A DNA stretch of 64,000 bases from assembly GCA_045649645.1 (NCBI GenBank), contig JAZRQH010000172.1, positions 55,944 to 119,943 on the forward strand. Reading direction: 5' to 3'. This stretch comes from RGIG7300 sp045649645. Lineage in GTDB: Bacteria > Bacillota > Clostridia > Oscillospirales > CAG-272. A program made the position numbers and the translations under genes. Below, piece by piece: positions 1-8,631 of the stretch. The notes beneath the pieces were generated by a model. It was given only the letters and a program-made list of their open reading frames with translations, was not told the DNA's origin and did no database searches. Positions within the stretch are counted from its first letter, which is position 1. Each line of letters opens with the position of its first letter.

Positions 1-1684
1 CAGCACCCTTGTGTGAGGGTGTTATCACCTGTATTCCGTCCTTTATCTCAGAACCGTAGGTCCTCGGGAGCCTGTTAGAACAAAGATCGGCTATAGTTTT
101 AGCTATATCCTCATCATTGCGCCTGATAAAGAAGAAATCACTTGACTTTGTTTCAAGATCGGGATATTCTCCCGAATTGATAAGATGAGCGTTGGTTATT
201 ATAAGGCTTTCTTTTGCCTGTCGGAATATCTCCTTAAGCTTAACGCAAGAGAATACGTCTGACTCTATAAGGTCGTTCAGAACGTTGCCTGCACCGACCG
301 AAGGAAGCTGATCTGCGTCACCGATAAGTATAAGCCTTGCGGCAGGTTTCATAGCTTTTAACAGTGCTTCGAGAAGAAATATATCGACCATCGAAGCCTC
401 GTCTACGATAATAACATCCTCTTCAAGAAGATTCTTATCATCCCGTCTGAACACAGGCTCGTTTTCCTTTGAAAAATCCATCTCAAGTAAACGGTGAATA
501 GTCTTTGCTTCGCATTGTGTAGCCTCAGACATACGCTTTGCTGCTCTGCCGGTAGGAGCGCAAAGAACTATCTTATACGCCATATCGTCAAGAATTCGCA
601 TAACACCCTTGATGATGGTAGTCTTACCCGTACCCGGACCGCCGGTAAGAACGAAAACTCCGCTGTTTACCGCGCAGGTGATCGCCTTGCGCTGCATGGT
701 TGCGTATTCGATATCCTCTGTTGTTTCAATACGCTGTATAAACTTATCAATATCGTTAAGCTCTATTCTCGGACACATACGATCGAGGTTATAGAGCTTT
801 TTTGTTATATACTGCTCTGCATCATAGTATTTCTTGAGGTAGACGCAGGTCTTCCTTGACATCTCCACAAAGTATATCTCACCCTCGTTTTTAAGCAGTT
901 CAAGACACCTTTCAACAATATCTTCATCAACCGACAATGTCTGAACAAGTGCCGGGATAAGCTTAGCCAAGGGTATATAGCAATGTCCGTTCTGTACACC
1001 GTTAAGATTGATAAAATATTTTATACCGCTCTTAACACGGCTTTCTGTGTTGTTGATACCTAGACTTTTTGCCACCGAGTCTGCTTTAGCGAAGCTGATG
1101 CCGTATATCTCCTCGCAGAGAATATAGGGATCCTGCTTTATCATATCAACTGCGGCAACTCCCCATTTGCGGTATATACGTACCGATATCATAGGTCCGA
1201 AAAACTCACGGCAGAACATCATTACGGTTCTTATACCGAACTGAGTTTTAAAGCTATCGCAGATTTCTTTGGCTTTCTTCTCAGAAATACCGTTGATCTC
1301 AGCAAGCCAGTCCGGATGATTTTCCAGAACGTCGAATGTATCCTCCCCGAACTTATCTACAATCCTGCGAGCGGTAACCGCGCCGATACCCTTCACCGTT
1401 CTGGAGGAAAGGTATCGGTAGATCGCTTCGGTGCTTGAGGGAAGCTGCTTTTCGTAGAACTCCACTCTGAACTGCTTACCGAAACTTTGGTGTAACTGCC
1501 AATTGCCGAGGGCTTTAATAATTTCACCCTCGGCTAAATATGGCATAATGCCCACTATTGTATACAATTCAGCTTCTCCGACCGCAATGTCGCAAACGGT
1601 ATAGCCGGTTTCTTCGTTAGTATAAACGATATGCTCGACAGTACCGACGATCTCTACGTACTCTGCGTCGTAATCTTTTTGCAT
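1..1684 (-). CDS. recD2: RecD2-type ATP-dependent DNA helicase (3' end beyond window)
   Basis: SF1B 5'-3' DNA helicase of the RecD2 family, acting in DNA repair without RecBC. The frame stays open for 561 codons from an ATG at 1684 to the window edge; RecD2 proteins are usually about 740 residues, so roughly a quarter is missing. The first ~330 residues are the RecD2 N-terminal region with helix-hairpin-helix motifs (SSRTVKGIGAVTARRIVDKF). The helicase core follows, with Walker A GGPGTGKTT near residue 345 and the DExx box VDEASMVD about 70 residues later. The start lies one base after the metK stop, so it is probably co-transcribed with metK and placed under the same SAM riboswitch. RecD2 rather than RecD because of the long N-terminal extension. 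Confidence 0.92.
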   Translation of the reverse strand, partial: MQKDYDAEYVEIVGTVEHIVYTNEETGYTVCDIAVGEAELYTIVGIMPYLAEGEIIKALGNWQLHQSFGKQFRVEFYEKQLPSSTEAIYRYLSSRTVKGIGAVTARRIVDKFGEDTFDVLENHPDWLAEINGISEKKAKEICDSFKTQFGIRTVMMFCREFFGPMISVRIYRKWGVAAVDMIKQDPYILCEEIYGISFAKADSVAKSLGINNTESRVKSGIKYFINLNGVQNGHCYIPLAKLIPALVQTLSVDEDIVERCLELLKNEGEIYFVEMSRKTCVYLKKYYDAEQYITKKLYNLDRMCPRIELNDIDKFIQRIETTEDIEYATMQRKAITCAVNSGVFVLTGGPGTGKTTIIKGVMRILDDMAYKIVLCAPTGRAAKRMSEATQCEAKTIHRLLEMDFSKENEPVFRRDDKNLLEEDVIIVDEASMVDIFLLEALLKAMKPAARLILIGDADQLPSVGAGNVLNDLIESDVFSCVKLKEIFRQAKESLIITNAHLINSGEYPDLETKSSDFFFIRRNDEDIAKTIADLCSNRLPRTYGSEIKDGIQVITPSHKGA

Positions 1685-1685
1685 A

Positions 1686-2876
1686 TCAAGCATTAATATT
1701 TTCTAAAAGATCCTTTGTAAGGTCAAGTGATTCCCAAGGAAGATCTATATCTTCTCTGCCCATATGTCCGTATGCTGCGGTCTGACGATAGATGGGACGG
1801 CGAAGTCCGAATCTCTCGATAATCGCAGCAGGACGAAGATCGATAGACTTCTTAACAGCCTCTGCGATGGCAGCTTCGTCTACCTTTGCTGTACCGAAGG
1901 TTTCAACGAGCAGAGATACGGGATGAGCTACGCCGATAGCATATGCGATCTGTACCTCACACTTATCCGCAAGACCTGCGTTAACAACGTTCTTAGCGAT
2001 ATAACGCGCAGCATATGCAGCACTGCGGTCAACCTTTGTGGGGTCCTTACCCGAGAACGCACCGCCGCCGTGACGGGAATAACCGCCGTAGGTATCTACA
2101 ATGATCTTTCTGCCTGTAAGACCGGAGTCACCCATAGGACCGCCGATAACAAATCTGCCGGTGGGATTAACGTATATCTTAGTGTTTTCATCCATAAAAT
2201 CAGCAGGAATAGTAGCCTTGATGACCTTATTGATCATATCCTCGCGGATCTGCTCAAGAGTAACGTCATCATCATGCTGTGTAGACAGAACTACGGTGTC
2301 AACTCTTTCGGGCTTACCGTTGACGTATTCAATGGTGACCTGAGACTTACCGTCGGGACGAAGGTAAGTGAGCTCGCCGGATTTTCTTACGTCTGTAAGC
2401 TTTCTTGCAAGCTTGTGTGCAAGGGATATGGGCATAGGCATGAGCTCGGGAGTTTCGTTTGAGGCAAAGCCGAACATCATACCCTGGTCACCTGCGCCTG
2501 TGTCGTATCGGTCTGCCATTTCGCCGCTCTTAGCTTCAAGTGCCTTATCAACACCCATAGCGATATCAGGAGACTGCTTGTGGATCATATTGATGATAGC
2601 GCAGGTTTCAGCATCAAAGCCGTACTTAGCGCGGTTATAGCCAATGTCGTTTACAACGTCACGGATAATGGTCTGAAAATCAACCTGAGCCTTAGTGGTG
2701 ATCTCACCCATTACGGTTACAACGCCTGTAGTAGTTGTTGTTTCGCAAGCAACACGGGACATAGGATCCTGACGGAGCATTTCGTCAAGTATTGCATCGG
2801 AAATGCAATCGCACATTTTATCGGGATGTCCTTCTGTAACAGACTCGGAGGTGAAATAAGTAATTATATCCTTCAT
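1686..2876 (-). CDS. metK: S-adenosylmethionine synthetase
   Basis: Methionine adenosyltransferase: makes SAM from methionine and ATP in the cytosol. 396 residues from MKDIITYFTSESVTEGHPDK, the usual family length. Signature motifs are visible: GAGDQGMMFGFA, the GGGAFSGKDPTKVDRSAAY loop and the terminal DLPWE region. The frame is open up to 2948, but that extension runs through the riboswitch terminator, and GGAAG lies just upstream of the ATG at 2876, so I chose this start. It is preceded by a promoter, SAM-I aptamer and intrinsic terminator, so SAM should switch it off. recD2 follows after one base. Confidence 0.98.
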   Translation of the reverse strand: MKDIITYFTSESVTEGHPDKMCDCISDAILDEMLRQDPMSRVACETTTTTGVVTVMGEITTKAQVDFQTIIRDVVNDIGYNRAKYGFDAETCAIINMIHKQSPDIAMGVDKALEAKSGEMADRYDTGAGDQGMMFGFASNETPELMPMPISLAHKLARKLTDVRKSGELTYLRPDGKSQVTIEYVNGKPERVDTVVLSTQHDDDVTLEQIREDMINKVIKATIPADFMDENTKIYVNPTGRFVIGGPMGDSGLTGRKIIVDTYGGYSRHGGGAFSGKDPTKVDRSAAYAARYIAKNVVNAGLADKCEVQIAYAIGVAHPVSLLVETFGTAKVDEAAIAEAVKKSIDLRPAAIIERFGLRRPIYRQTAAYGHMGREDIDLPWESLDLTKDLLENINA

Positions 2877-2890
2877 TTTGTACTTCCTTT

Positions 2891-2927
2891 CTAAACAAAC
2901 AGCGTCTTGGGCAAACCCCAAGACGCT
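2891..2927 (-). terminator. Intrinsic terminator of the SAM-I riboswitch
   Basis: Perfect 11-bp stem AGCGTCTTGGG / CCCAAGACGCT (2901-2927) with a 5-nt loop. On the minus strand it is followed by GTTTGTTTAG (2900-2891). It sits between the SAM-I aptamer and the metK start, as expected for a SAM-on terminator. Confidence 0.9.
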
Positions 2928-2940
2928 AAAGAACAATATC

Positions 2941-3026
2941 GCTCTCATCTCTCAGGATTTAGCACCTTGCATATGCAGGTTGCCGGGCTTCATAGGGCCA
3001 GTCCCTCCGCCGCTCTTGATAAGATA
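2941..3026 (-). promoter_or_regulatory. SAM-I (S-box) riboswitch aptamer upstream of metK
   Basis: Read on the minus strand, this holds the conserved S-box landmarks in order: CTTATCAAGAGCGGCGGAGG, then GGACTGGCCC, then ATGAAGCCCGGCAACC, a short variable hairpin (CTGCATATGCAAGG), GCTAAATCC, and finally TGAGAGATGAGAG closing the P1 region. Known mechanism: bound SAM stabilises the aptamer and lets the downstream terminator form. It is located 65 bases upstream of metK and directly after a sigma-A promoter. Confidence 0.97.
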
Positions 3027-3039
3027 TTTTATTGCTTAC

Positions 3040-3068
3040 AGTATAACAAATATTTATGAATAATGCAA
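3040..3068 (-). promoter_or_regulatory. Sigma-A promoter for metK-recD2
   Basis: -35 TTGCAT (3068-3063), 17-bp spacer, -10 TATACT (3045-3040). The predicted transcript starts just before the SAM-I aptamer. It begins 4 bases past the serA stop codon, so metK is an independent transcription unit. Confidence 0.85.
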
Positions 3069-3071
3069 TAA

Positions 3072-4235
3072 TTATTTTATAACATTTATTCTGATGATAT
3101 CTTCGATAGAATTGATCTTTTCGATGATGGTTTCAGGTATCTCACCGAGGATCTCGATTACAGTATAAGCAAAGTTACCCTTGGAACCGCTTGCCATATT
3201 CTCTATGTTGATTCCCTCTTCAGATACGATACCGGTTATATTGGCGATGATGGCAGGAATATTCTTGTGCATGATACAGATACGCGCATCACCGTCGTGA
3301 CCGATAGAAATATTAGGATAGTTAACGCTGTTCTTGATGTTACCAGTCTTAAGGAACTCAACGAGCTGATGAGCTGCCATAATAGCGCAGTTATCCTCAG
3401 ATTCAGCAGTAGAAGCACCAAGATGAGGAATTGTTACGATACCGGGAGTATTGATAGTCTCCTCCGTGGGGAAATCTACAACATATCTCTTGACCTTACC
3501 GGAAGCGATAGCTGCCTTCATATCAGCCGCATTCACCAGATCAGCTCTGGAAAGATTGATGATGCGTACACCGTCATTCATCTTAGCAAAGTTCTCTTCG
3601 CAGAACATACCCTTTGTTTCAGGAGTAGAAGGCACGTGAACAGAGATATAATCAGCGTGAGCGTATACCTCATCATAGCTTGCAGCCTTGCGGACAGATC
3701 TGGAAAGTCTCCATGCCTGTTCAACGGTAACGTAGGGGTCGTAGCCTATAACCTTCATGCCGAGATCATCTGCTACGTTAGCAACCATACCGCCGATAGC
3801 ACCGAGACCAATAACGCCCAGAGTCTTGCCTGCAAGCTCGTTGCCTGCAAACTGAGACTTACCCTTCTCTACCAGCTTAGCAACATTTTCCTGACCTGCA
3901 AGAGAATTAGCCCAGTTAACACCTCCGACAACATCGCGTGCAGCAAGCAGCAGCGCACAGATAGCAAGCTCCTTAACGCCGTTCGCGTTAGCACCGGGTG
4001 TGTTGAACACAACGATACCCTGCTCTGCACACTTTTCAACGGGGATATTGTTTACGCCTGCACCGCAACGTGCTATTGCCTTGAGCTCGGGAGCGAACTC
4101 CATGTCGTGCATAGCAGCGGAACGGACCATAATTGCATCGGGATTTTCTACGTCGTCAGCAACGTGATACGCTTTCTTGTCAAAGATATCTGTGCCAACC
4201 TTAGCTATCTTATTTAAAAGTTTGATATTATACAT
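3072..4235 (-). CDS. serA: D-3-phosphoglycerate dehydrogenase
   Basis: First step of serine synthesis: NAD-dependent oxidation of 3-phosphoglycerate to 3-phosphohydroxypyruvate. 387 residues. It has an N-terminal substrate domain, a Rossmann fold with GVIGLGAIGG near residue 140, the 2-hydroxyacid dehydrogenase signature (VRIINLSRADLVN), a catalytic His in the IPHLGAST segment near residue 275, and a C-terminal ACT domain (about 315-387) that may sense serine. It is shorter than SerA types with an extra intervening domain. It starts 5 bases after serC, with its SD (GGAG) inside the serC stop region. serC and serA thus form a serine pathway pair. Confidence 0.95.
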   Translation of the reverse strand: MYNIKLLNKIAKVGTDIFDKKAYHVADDVENPDAIMVRSAAMHDMEFAPELKAIARCGAGVNNIPVEKCAEQGIVVFNTPGANANGVKELAICALLLAARDVVGGVNWANSLAGQENVAKLVEKGKSQFAGNELAGKTLGVIGLGAIGGMVANVADDLGMKVIGYDPYVTVEQAWRLSRSVRKAASYDEVYAHADYISVHVPSTPETKGMFCEENFAKMNDGVRIINLSRADLVNAADMKAAIASGKVKRYVVDFPTEETINTPGIVTIPHLGASTAESEDNCAIMAAHQLVEFLKTGNIKNSVNYPNISIGHDGDARICIMHKNIPAIIANITGIVSEEGINIENMASGSKGNFAYTVIEILGEIPETIIEKINSIEDIIRINVIK

Positions 4236-4240
4236 TGTTA

Positions 4241-5332
4241 TTACTCCGCCTTAGGATTATTTTTTGCGAATTCCTTCATGAATTCAACCAGTGCAACTAC
4301 ACCCTCGGTGGGCATAGCGTTATAGATGGACGCTCTCATGCCGCCAACAGAACGGTGCCCCTTGATGTTCTTAAAGCCTGCTGCGCCTGCTTCGGTAGCG
4401 AACTTCTTGTCGAGCTCAGCATCGCCTGTAACGAAGGTAACGTTCATCATAGAACGCGCTTCCTTTTCTGTAGGAGCGATATAGTAATCCTGGCTATCAA
4501 GATAATCGTAAAGAACAGCGCACTTCTTTTCGTTGATCTCCTTCATGCCTTCAAGACCACCGATAGAGAGGATCCACTCGTAAACGAGCTTAGCAACGTA
4601 GATGCACCAGCAAGGAGGGGTATTGTACATTGAATCTGCATCAGCAATGGTCTTATAATCGAGCATTACAGGGATATCCTCTCTTGCGTTGCCCATAAGA
4701 TCCTCACGAATTATAACGATAGTAAGACCTGCGGGAGCCATATTCTTCTGCGCGCCGGCATAGATAACGCCGAACTTGGAAACATCAACAGGCTCGGAGA
4801 TAATGCAGGAGCTCATATCAGCTACCAGAGGAATGTCACCTGTATCGGGGATATAATTCCACTTGGTTCCGTAGATGGTGTTGTTAAAGCAGATATGTAC
4901 GTAGTCAGCGTCAGGTCTGAAGTCTTCCTTGGTGAGCTTGGGGATATATGTATTGTTCTTATCCTCGCTTGATGCAACAAGCTTAACGTCACCGTACTTC
5001 TGAGCTTCCTTATAAGCCTTCTTGGAGAACTGACCGGTTACAACGTAATCAGCCTTCTTGTTCTTATTCATAAGATTAAGAGGAACTGCAGAGAACTGAG
5101 TGGAAGCACCGCCCTGTACAAAGAGAACCTTGTAATTATCGGGGATGTTCATCAGCTTACGGAGCAGAGCTTCAGCATCCTTAATGATAGCATCATATTC
5201 CTTGGAACGGTGGCTCATCTCCATAACGGACATACCGCTGTTCTGATAGCAAATCAAATCCTTCTGACAAGCCTCTAAAACAGCCATAGGAAGCATGGAG
5301 GGACCTGCAGAAAAGTTATATACTCTGTTCAT
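4241..5332 (-). CDS. serC: Phosphoserine aminotransferase
   Basis: PLP enzyme of serine (and pyridoxal) synthesis: transfers the amino group of glutamate to 3-phosphohydroxypyruvate. 363 residues, the normal length, beginning MNRVYNFSAGPSMLP, the family's N-terminal signature. The PLP lysine is in GVIYAGAQKNMAPAG near residue 195. The C-terminal GHRSVGGMRASIYNAMP segment is typical of SerC. It is followed after 5 bases by serA, the preceding enzyme of the pathway. An AGGAG ribosome site lies upstream. It is probably transcribed from the pfp promoter through the nitroreductase gene, with a gap of only 21 bases. Confidence 0.97.
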   Translation of the reverse strand: MNRVYNFSAGPSMLPMAVLEACQKDLICYQNSGMSVMEMSHRSKEYDAIIKDAEALLRKLMNIPDNYKVLFVQGGASTQFSAVPLNLMNKNKKADYVVTGQFSKKAYKEAQKYGDVKLVASSEDKNNTYIPKLTKEDFRPDADYVHICFNNTIYGTKWNYIPDTGDIPLVADMSSCIISEPVDVSKFGVIYAGAQKNMAPAGLTIVIIREDLMGNAREDIPVMLDYKTIADADSMYNTPPCWCIYVAKLVYEWILSIGGLEGMKEINEKKCAVLYDYLDSQDYYIAPTEKEARSMMNVTFVTGDAELDKKFATEAGAAGFKNIKGHRSVGGMRASIYNAMPTEGVVALVEFMKEFAKNNPKAE

Positions 5333-5353
5333 TGTTCTTTATCTCCTGTATAG

Positions 5354-5929
5354 TTAATTATTAATTATTAAGTCGTCGGTTTTGCGCTTGGGGACGTGAT
5401 GAACGTTATTTTCATCTCTGTAATAAGCAACACTGCCGTCTTCGTCCTCGACTATGGGAAATTCAGCGGGGTATCCCAAAGCTAATGTAAGCTTCGGCTT
5501 GATGTTATCAGACAGACCGAAATGCTCTGCAACCATCGCAATATTGAAGCTGCCTATCATACAGCAACCGATACCCTTCTCTCTTGCAAGCAGGTTTACC
5601 GTCTGTGCGGCAATACCAACGTCCTTAAGATACATCGTTTCGTTCGCGGTGACAAGCGTATCGTGACATATCACTATATACGCCGTAGGTGAATGCTCTG
5701 CATCGGGTCCGTTATAGTTCGGCAAAAGTGCAGCCCATCTCGTCTGTGAGCGCATAAAATCGCATTCAGTCTTGTCTGAGACTAAAAGGTATTTTAATGC
5801 CTGATAATTGCAACTTGCGGGAATCAGCCTTAACGTATCGATAAAGGATACAAGCTCCTGTCTTGTTACCGGCTTAGACGTATCAAAGCTTCTGATACTG
5901 CGGGCTGCAGCTACGGTATCGTGCAGCAT
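5354..5929 (-). CDS. Nitroreductase-family FMN flavoprotein
   Basis: 191-residue protein of the nitroreductase (NfsA/FRP-like) fold. Visible are the N-terminal FMN-phosphate site ARSIRSF, the S/N-rich PASCNYQALKYLLVSD segment, the LKDVGIAAQTVNLLA helix and the GIGCCMIGSF motif followed by LALGYPAEFP. These proteins reduce a range of substrates with NAD(P)H; the physiological substrate cannot be read from the sequence. The start codon overlaps the stop of pfp by one base (TAATG), which suggests translational coupling, and serC follows 21 bases later. No membrane segment or signal peptide. Confidence 0.85.
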   Translation of the reverse strand: MLHDTVAAARSIRSFDTSKPVTRQELVSFIDTLRLIPASCNYQALKYLLVSDKTECDFMRSQTRWAALLPNYNGPDAEHSPTAYIVICHDTLVTANETMYLKDVGIAAQTVNLLAREKGIGCCMIGSFNIAMVAEHFGLSDNIKPKLTLALGYPAEFPIVEDEDGSVAYYRDENNVHHVPKRKTDDLIINN

Positions 5930-7155
5930 TATTTTATAACAAAGTGTACGGGAAGACCGTTAACGTACTTGATATCAGGCTCTCCGTAGGTAAGAGGTGC
6001 GATATACTTAAGACATTCGTCGGTTACGTTATTACCGCGCTCGTTGATAAACTCGCGAGGTACCTCACGAACCATATTCGCTATCTTCTGAATATCTTCG
6101 CTGGAACACTCTACCTTATAGGGATCGTCCGAGGTTCTGACGTAAGTCATCATCTTGCCTGTAGTACCTTCAACAGCTGCATTAACTGCTGCGGCACCTA
6201 CCATAACAGATTCGTCAAGGTCGGTCTTTGAAGCGATATGAGAAGCACATCTCTGAAGAATATTAAGCTCCACGGAACGAACCTTACAGCCTATTCTGTC
6301 CTTAACCGCAAGTTCAAGCGCCTTGCCTGTACCGGAAAGATAAGCGTGTCCGAAAGCATCGGTAACACCCGACTGAGCAGAAGCTCCAACGTAGGTTCCG
6401 TCAGCAAATCTTGCGCCCTCGGAAACAGCTACTACAACGTTAGGATGTACTTCAAGTGCAGCACGTACATCATCCATAAAGTTATCCATATCGAAATCAA
6501 CCTCAGGAAGATATACAAGGTCGGGAGCAACGTCAGAGTTAAGTCTGGGAAGCGCTGCTGCGCATGTAAGCCAGCCAGCGTCACGACCCATGATCTCAAC
6601 GATAGTAACAGCCTTTACCTTATATACAGCAGTATCGCGGAGAATCTCCTGCATAGAAGCCGCAATATACTTGGCAGCAGAGCCGTAACCGGGAGTATGG
6701 TCGGTACCCATAACGTCGTTATCGATAGTCTTGGGAACACCCATAACTCTCATTTCGTAATCATTCTGAGCACAGTAAGCAGAAAGCTTAGCAACCGTAT
6801 CCATAGAATCGTTACCGCCAATATAGAAGAAGTAACGTATATCGTGCTCCTTGAAGAAATTGATGATCTGCTCGTATACCTCGGGCTTTTCATCCATCTT
6901 GGGAAGCTTAAGTCTGCAGGAGCCGAGAGCGGCAGCGGGAGTATGGGAAAGAAGCTCAAGATCCTCTTCACCCTTTATAATTTCGGAAAGGTTGCAAATA
7001 GTGCCCTTGAGGATACCCTCAACACCGTTTAGTGCACCGTATACCGTATTGATAGCTTCGGATTCAAAAGCGCCCTTAATAACGCCCGCGAGCGTAGCAT
7101 TAATGGCAGCAGTAGGTCCGCCGGACTGTCCGACGATAGCGTTTCCTATTAACAT
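5929..7155 (-). CDS. pfp: 6-phosphofructokinase, probably pyrophosphate-dependent
   Basis: Phosphorylates fructose 6-phosphate in glycolysis. 408 residues, longer than ATP-type bacterial PfkA (about 320). It has the GQSGGPTAAINA nucleotide loop at the start, GGNDSMDT near residue 105, and PKTIDND near residue 140. In the family, the ATP enzymes carry GGDGS and PGTIDND. The Asp in GGNDS and the Lys in PKTIDND are the accepted marks of PPi-dependent enzymes, so PPi is the likely phosphoryl donor (family knowledge, untested here). It has its own sigma-A promoter divergent from cca and is followed, with a 1-base overlap, by a nitroreductase gene. Confidence 0.88.
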   Translation of the reverse strand: MLIGNAIVGQSGGPTAAINATLAGVIKGAFESEAINTVYGALNGVEGILKGTICNLSEIIKGEEDLELLSHTPAAALGSCRLKLPKMDEKPEVYEQIINFFKEHDIRYFFYIGGNDSMDTVAKLSAYCAQNDYEMRVMGVPKTIDNDVMGTDHTPGYGSAAKYIAASMQEILRDTAVYKVKAVTIVEIMGRDAGWLTCAAALPRLNSDVAPDLVYLPEVDFDMDNFMDDVRAALEVHPNVVVAVSEGARFADGTYVGASAQSGVTDAFGHAYLSGTGKALELAVKDRIGCKVRSVELNILQRCASHIASKTDLDESVMVGAAAVNAAVEGTTGKMMTYVRTSDDPYKVECSSEDIQKIANMVREVPREFINERGNNVTDECLKYIAPLTYGEPDIKYVNGLPVHFVIK

Positions 7156-7192
7156 TTTCTATGATCCTTCCATAAAAATAAATATTTACTCT

Positions 7193-7221
7193 ATGATACA
7201 ATATTGTGAATTAAATGTCAA
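7193..7221 (-). promoter_or_regulatory. Sigma-A promoter for pfp
   Basis: -35 TTGACA (7221-7216), 17-bp spacer, -10 TATCAT (7198-7193) on the minus strand. It lies 38 bases upstream of the pfp start and back to back with the cca promoter. Confidence 0.8.
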
Positions 7222-7253
7222 TAGAATATGGACAAATTTATAAAAAAGAAGAG

Positions 7254-7282
7254 TTGATTTAATGATACATTTCTGTTATAAT
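7254..7282 (+). promoter_or_regulatory. Sigma-A promoter for cca
   Basis: -35 TTGATT (7254-7259), 17-bp spacer, -10 TATAAT (7277-7282). The transcript would start about 15 bases before the cca start codon, leaving just room for the AAGGGG ribosome site. Confidence 0.85.
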
Positions 7283-7305
7283 ATCAATATTAAGGGGTGA
7301 TGTCG

Positions 7306-8631
7306 ATGTTTCTGCCGGAATATGCCGCAAAAGCAATAGAAATAATGTGCAATAACGGTTATAAGGTATACCCTGTTGGCGGCTGTGTTCGTAATTATAT
7401 CATGGGGCTTACGCCTGATGATTACGATATGACCACAAGTGCGCTTCCCGCAGAGACTCTCGCAGCCTTCAAGGATTTCACTACCTTTGATGCAGGATTA
7501 AAGCACGGCACGGTGTCCGTGGTTATAGACAAACACGTTATTGAGATCACTACCCACCGCATAGAAACATCTTATACTGACAACAGACACCCGGACGAAG
7601 TAATATTTACACGCGACCTCAGTGAGGATCTGCGCCGTCGTGATTTTACTATGAACGCTATTGCATACGATAGTGAGAGTAATAGCTTTTTTGATCCGTA
7701 TAACGGTATTTCGGATATAGAGAGTAAGCTCATACGAGCTGTCGGAGATCCTGCGCAAAGATTCAACGAAGACGGTCTCAGGATCCTTCGTGCTCTACGT
7801 TTTTCTTCGGTTCTGGGGTTTGATATAGAGGACAACACCTCAGCGGCAATACACAGCTGCAAAGAATTATTAAGAAATATATCTCCTGAGCGAATATATA
7901 CTGAATTCACAAAGCTTCTGTGCGGAAAGAACGTAGCAAGCGTTATTTCGGATTACCATGACGTAATAGCAGAATTCATCCCTGAGATCACACATATGAT
8001 AGGCTTTGACCAACAAAACCCTCACCACTGCTATGACGTATTCCGGCATACATTGGTAACGATGGAATCTATTGAACCCGATCCGTTACTACGTTGGACA
8101 ATGCTGCTACACGATATAGGTAAGCCCGACACGTTTTTCCTTGACGAAAAGGGAGGACATTTTTTCGGTCACTACAAAAACAGCACAGAAATCGCTAAGA
8201 AGATCTTATTAAGACTCAAAGCATCAAACGATACTATAAATAAAGTAACCACACTTATATACCACCATGACAGCGTTATTCCCGAAACCGAAAAATCGGT
8301 AAGACGCCTGCTTATGAAGCTGGGATATGATATGACTCTGCTTTTGTATAAGGTAAACCGCGCCGATGCAAAAGGACAGACACCGAGCCAGATTGAGGAA
8401 AGACTGCAGCATTTCAACAGACTGGAAGAGATCACCAAGGATATCATATCAGCAAACGAATGCTTTTCTCTGAAGGATATGGATATATCCGGAAAGGATA
8501 TCATAGCGCTTGGCGTCCCTCCGGGTAAAAGGATAGGTCAGATACTTGACATCCTCCTTAACGAGGTTATAGACGGTGAGATCAATAACGAAAAGGAGAC
8601 TCTTATACAAAGAGCCTCTGAACTAAAGTAA
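7306..8631 (+). CDS. cca: CCA tRNA nucleotidyltransferase (class II, HD domain)
   Basis: Adds or repairs the 3' CCA end of tRNAs. 441 residues from MFLPEYAAKA. The head domain carries GGCVRNYIMG and the metal-binding pair in PDDYDMTT (residues about 25-45); RRDFTMNAIAYD and DPAQRFNEDGLRILRALRF are the nucleotide-recognition motifs. A C-terminal HD region (LHDIGKP near residue 265) is also present. The frame is open upstream to a GTG at 7297, but AAGGGG at 7292-7297 is correctly spaced (8 nt) only for the ATG at 7306. Its last 9 bases overlap the 3' end of the convergent sigK gene. Confidence 0.95.
   Translation: MFLPEYAAKAIEIMCNNGYKVYPVGGCVRNYIMGLTPDDYDMTTSALPAETLAAFKDFTTFDAGLKHGTVSVVIDKHVIEITTHRIETSYTDNRHPDEVIFTRDLSEDLRRRDFTMNAIAYDSESNSFFDPYNGISDIESKLIRAVGDPAQRFNEDGLRILRALRFSSVLGFDIEDNTSAAIHSCKELLRNISPERIYTEFTKLLCGKNVASVISDYHDVIAEFIPEITHMIGFDQQNPHHCYDVFRHTLVTMESIEPDPLLRWTMLLHDIGKPDTFFLDEKGGHFFGHYKNSTEIAKKILLRLKASNDTINKVTTLIYHHDSVIPETEKSVRRLLMKLGYDMTLLLYKVNRADAKGQTPSQIEERLQHFNRLEEITKDIISANECFSLKDMDISGKDIIALGVPPGKRIGQILDILLNEVIDGEINNEKETLIQRASELK

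Noticed and set aside
2877..2948. An N-terminal extension of metK to 2948.
   Set aside because: It runs through the riboswitch terminator and aptamer end; the ATG at 2876 has the ribosome site and the family N-terminus.
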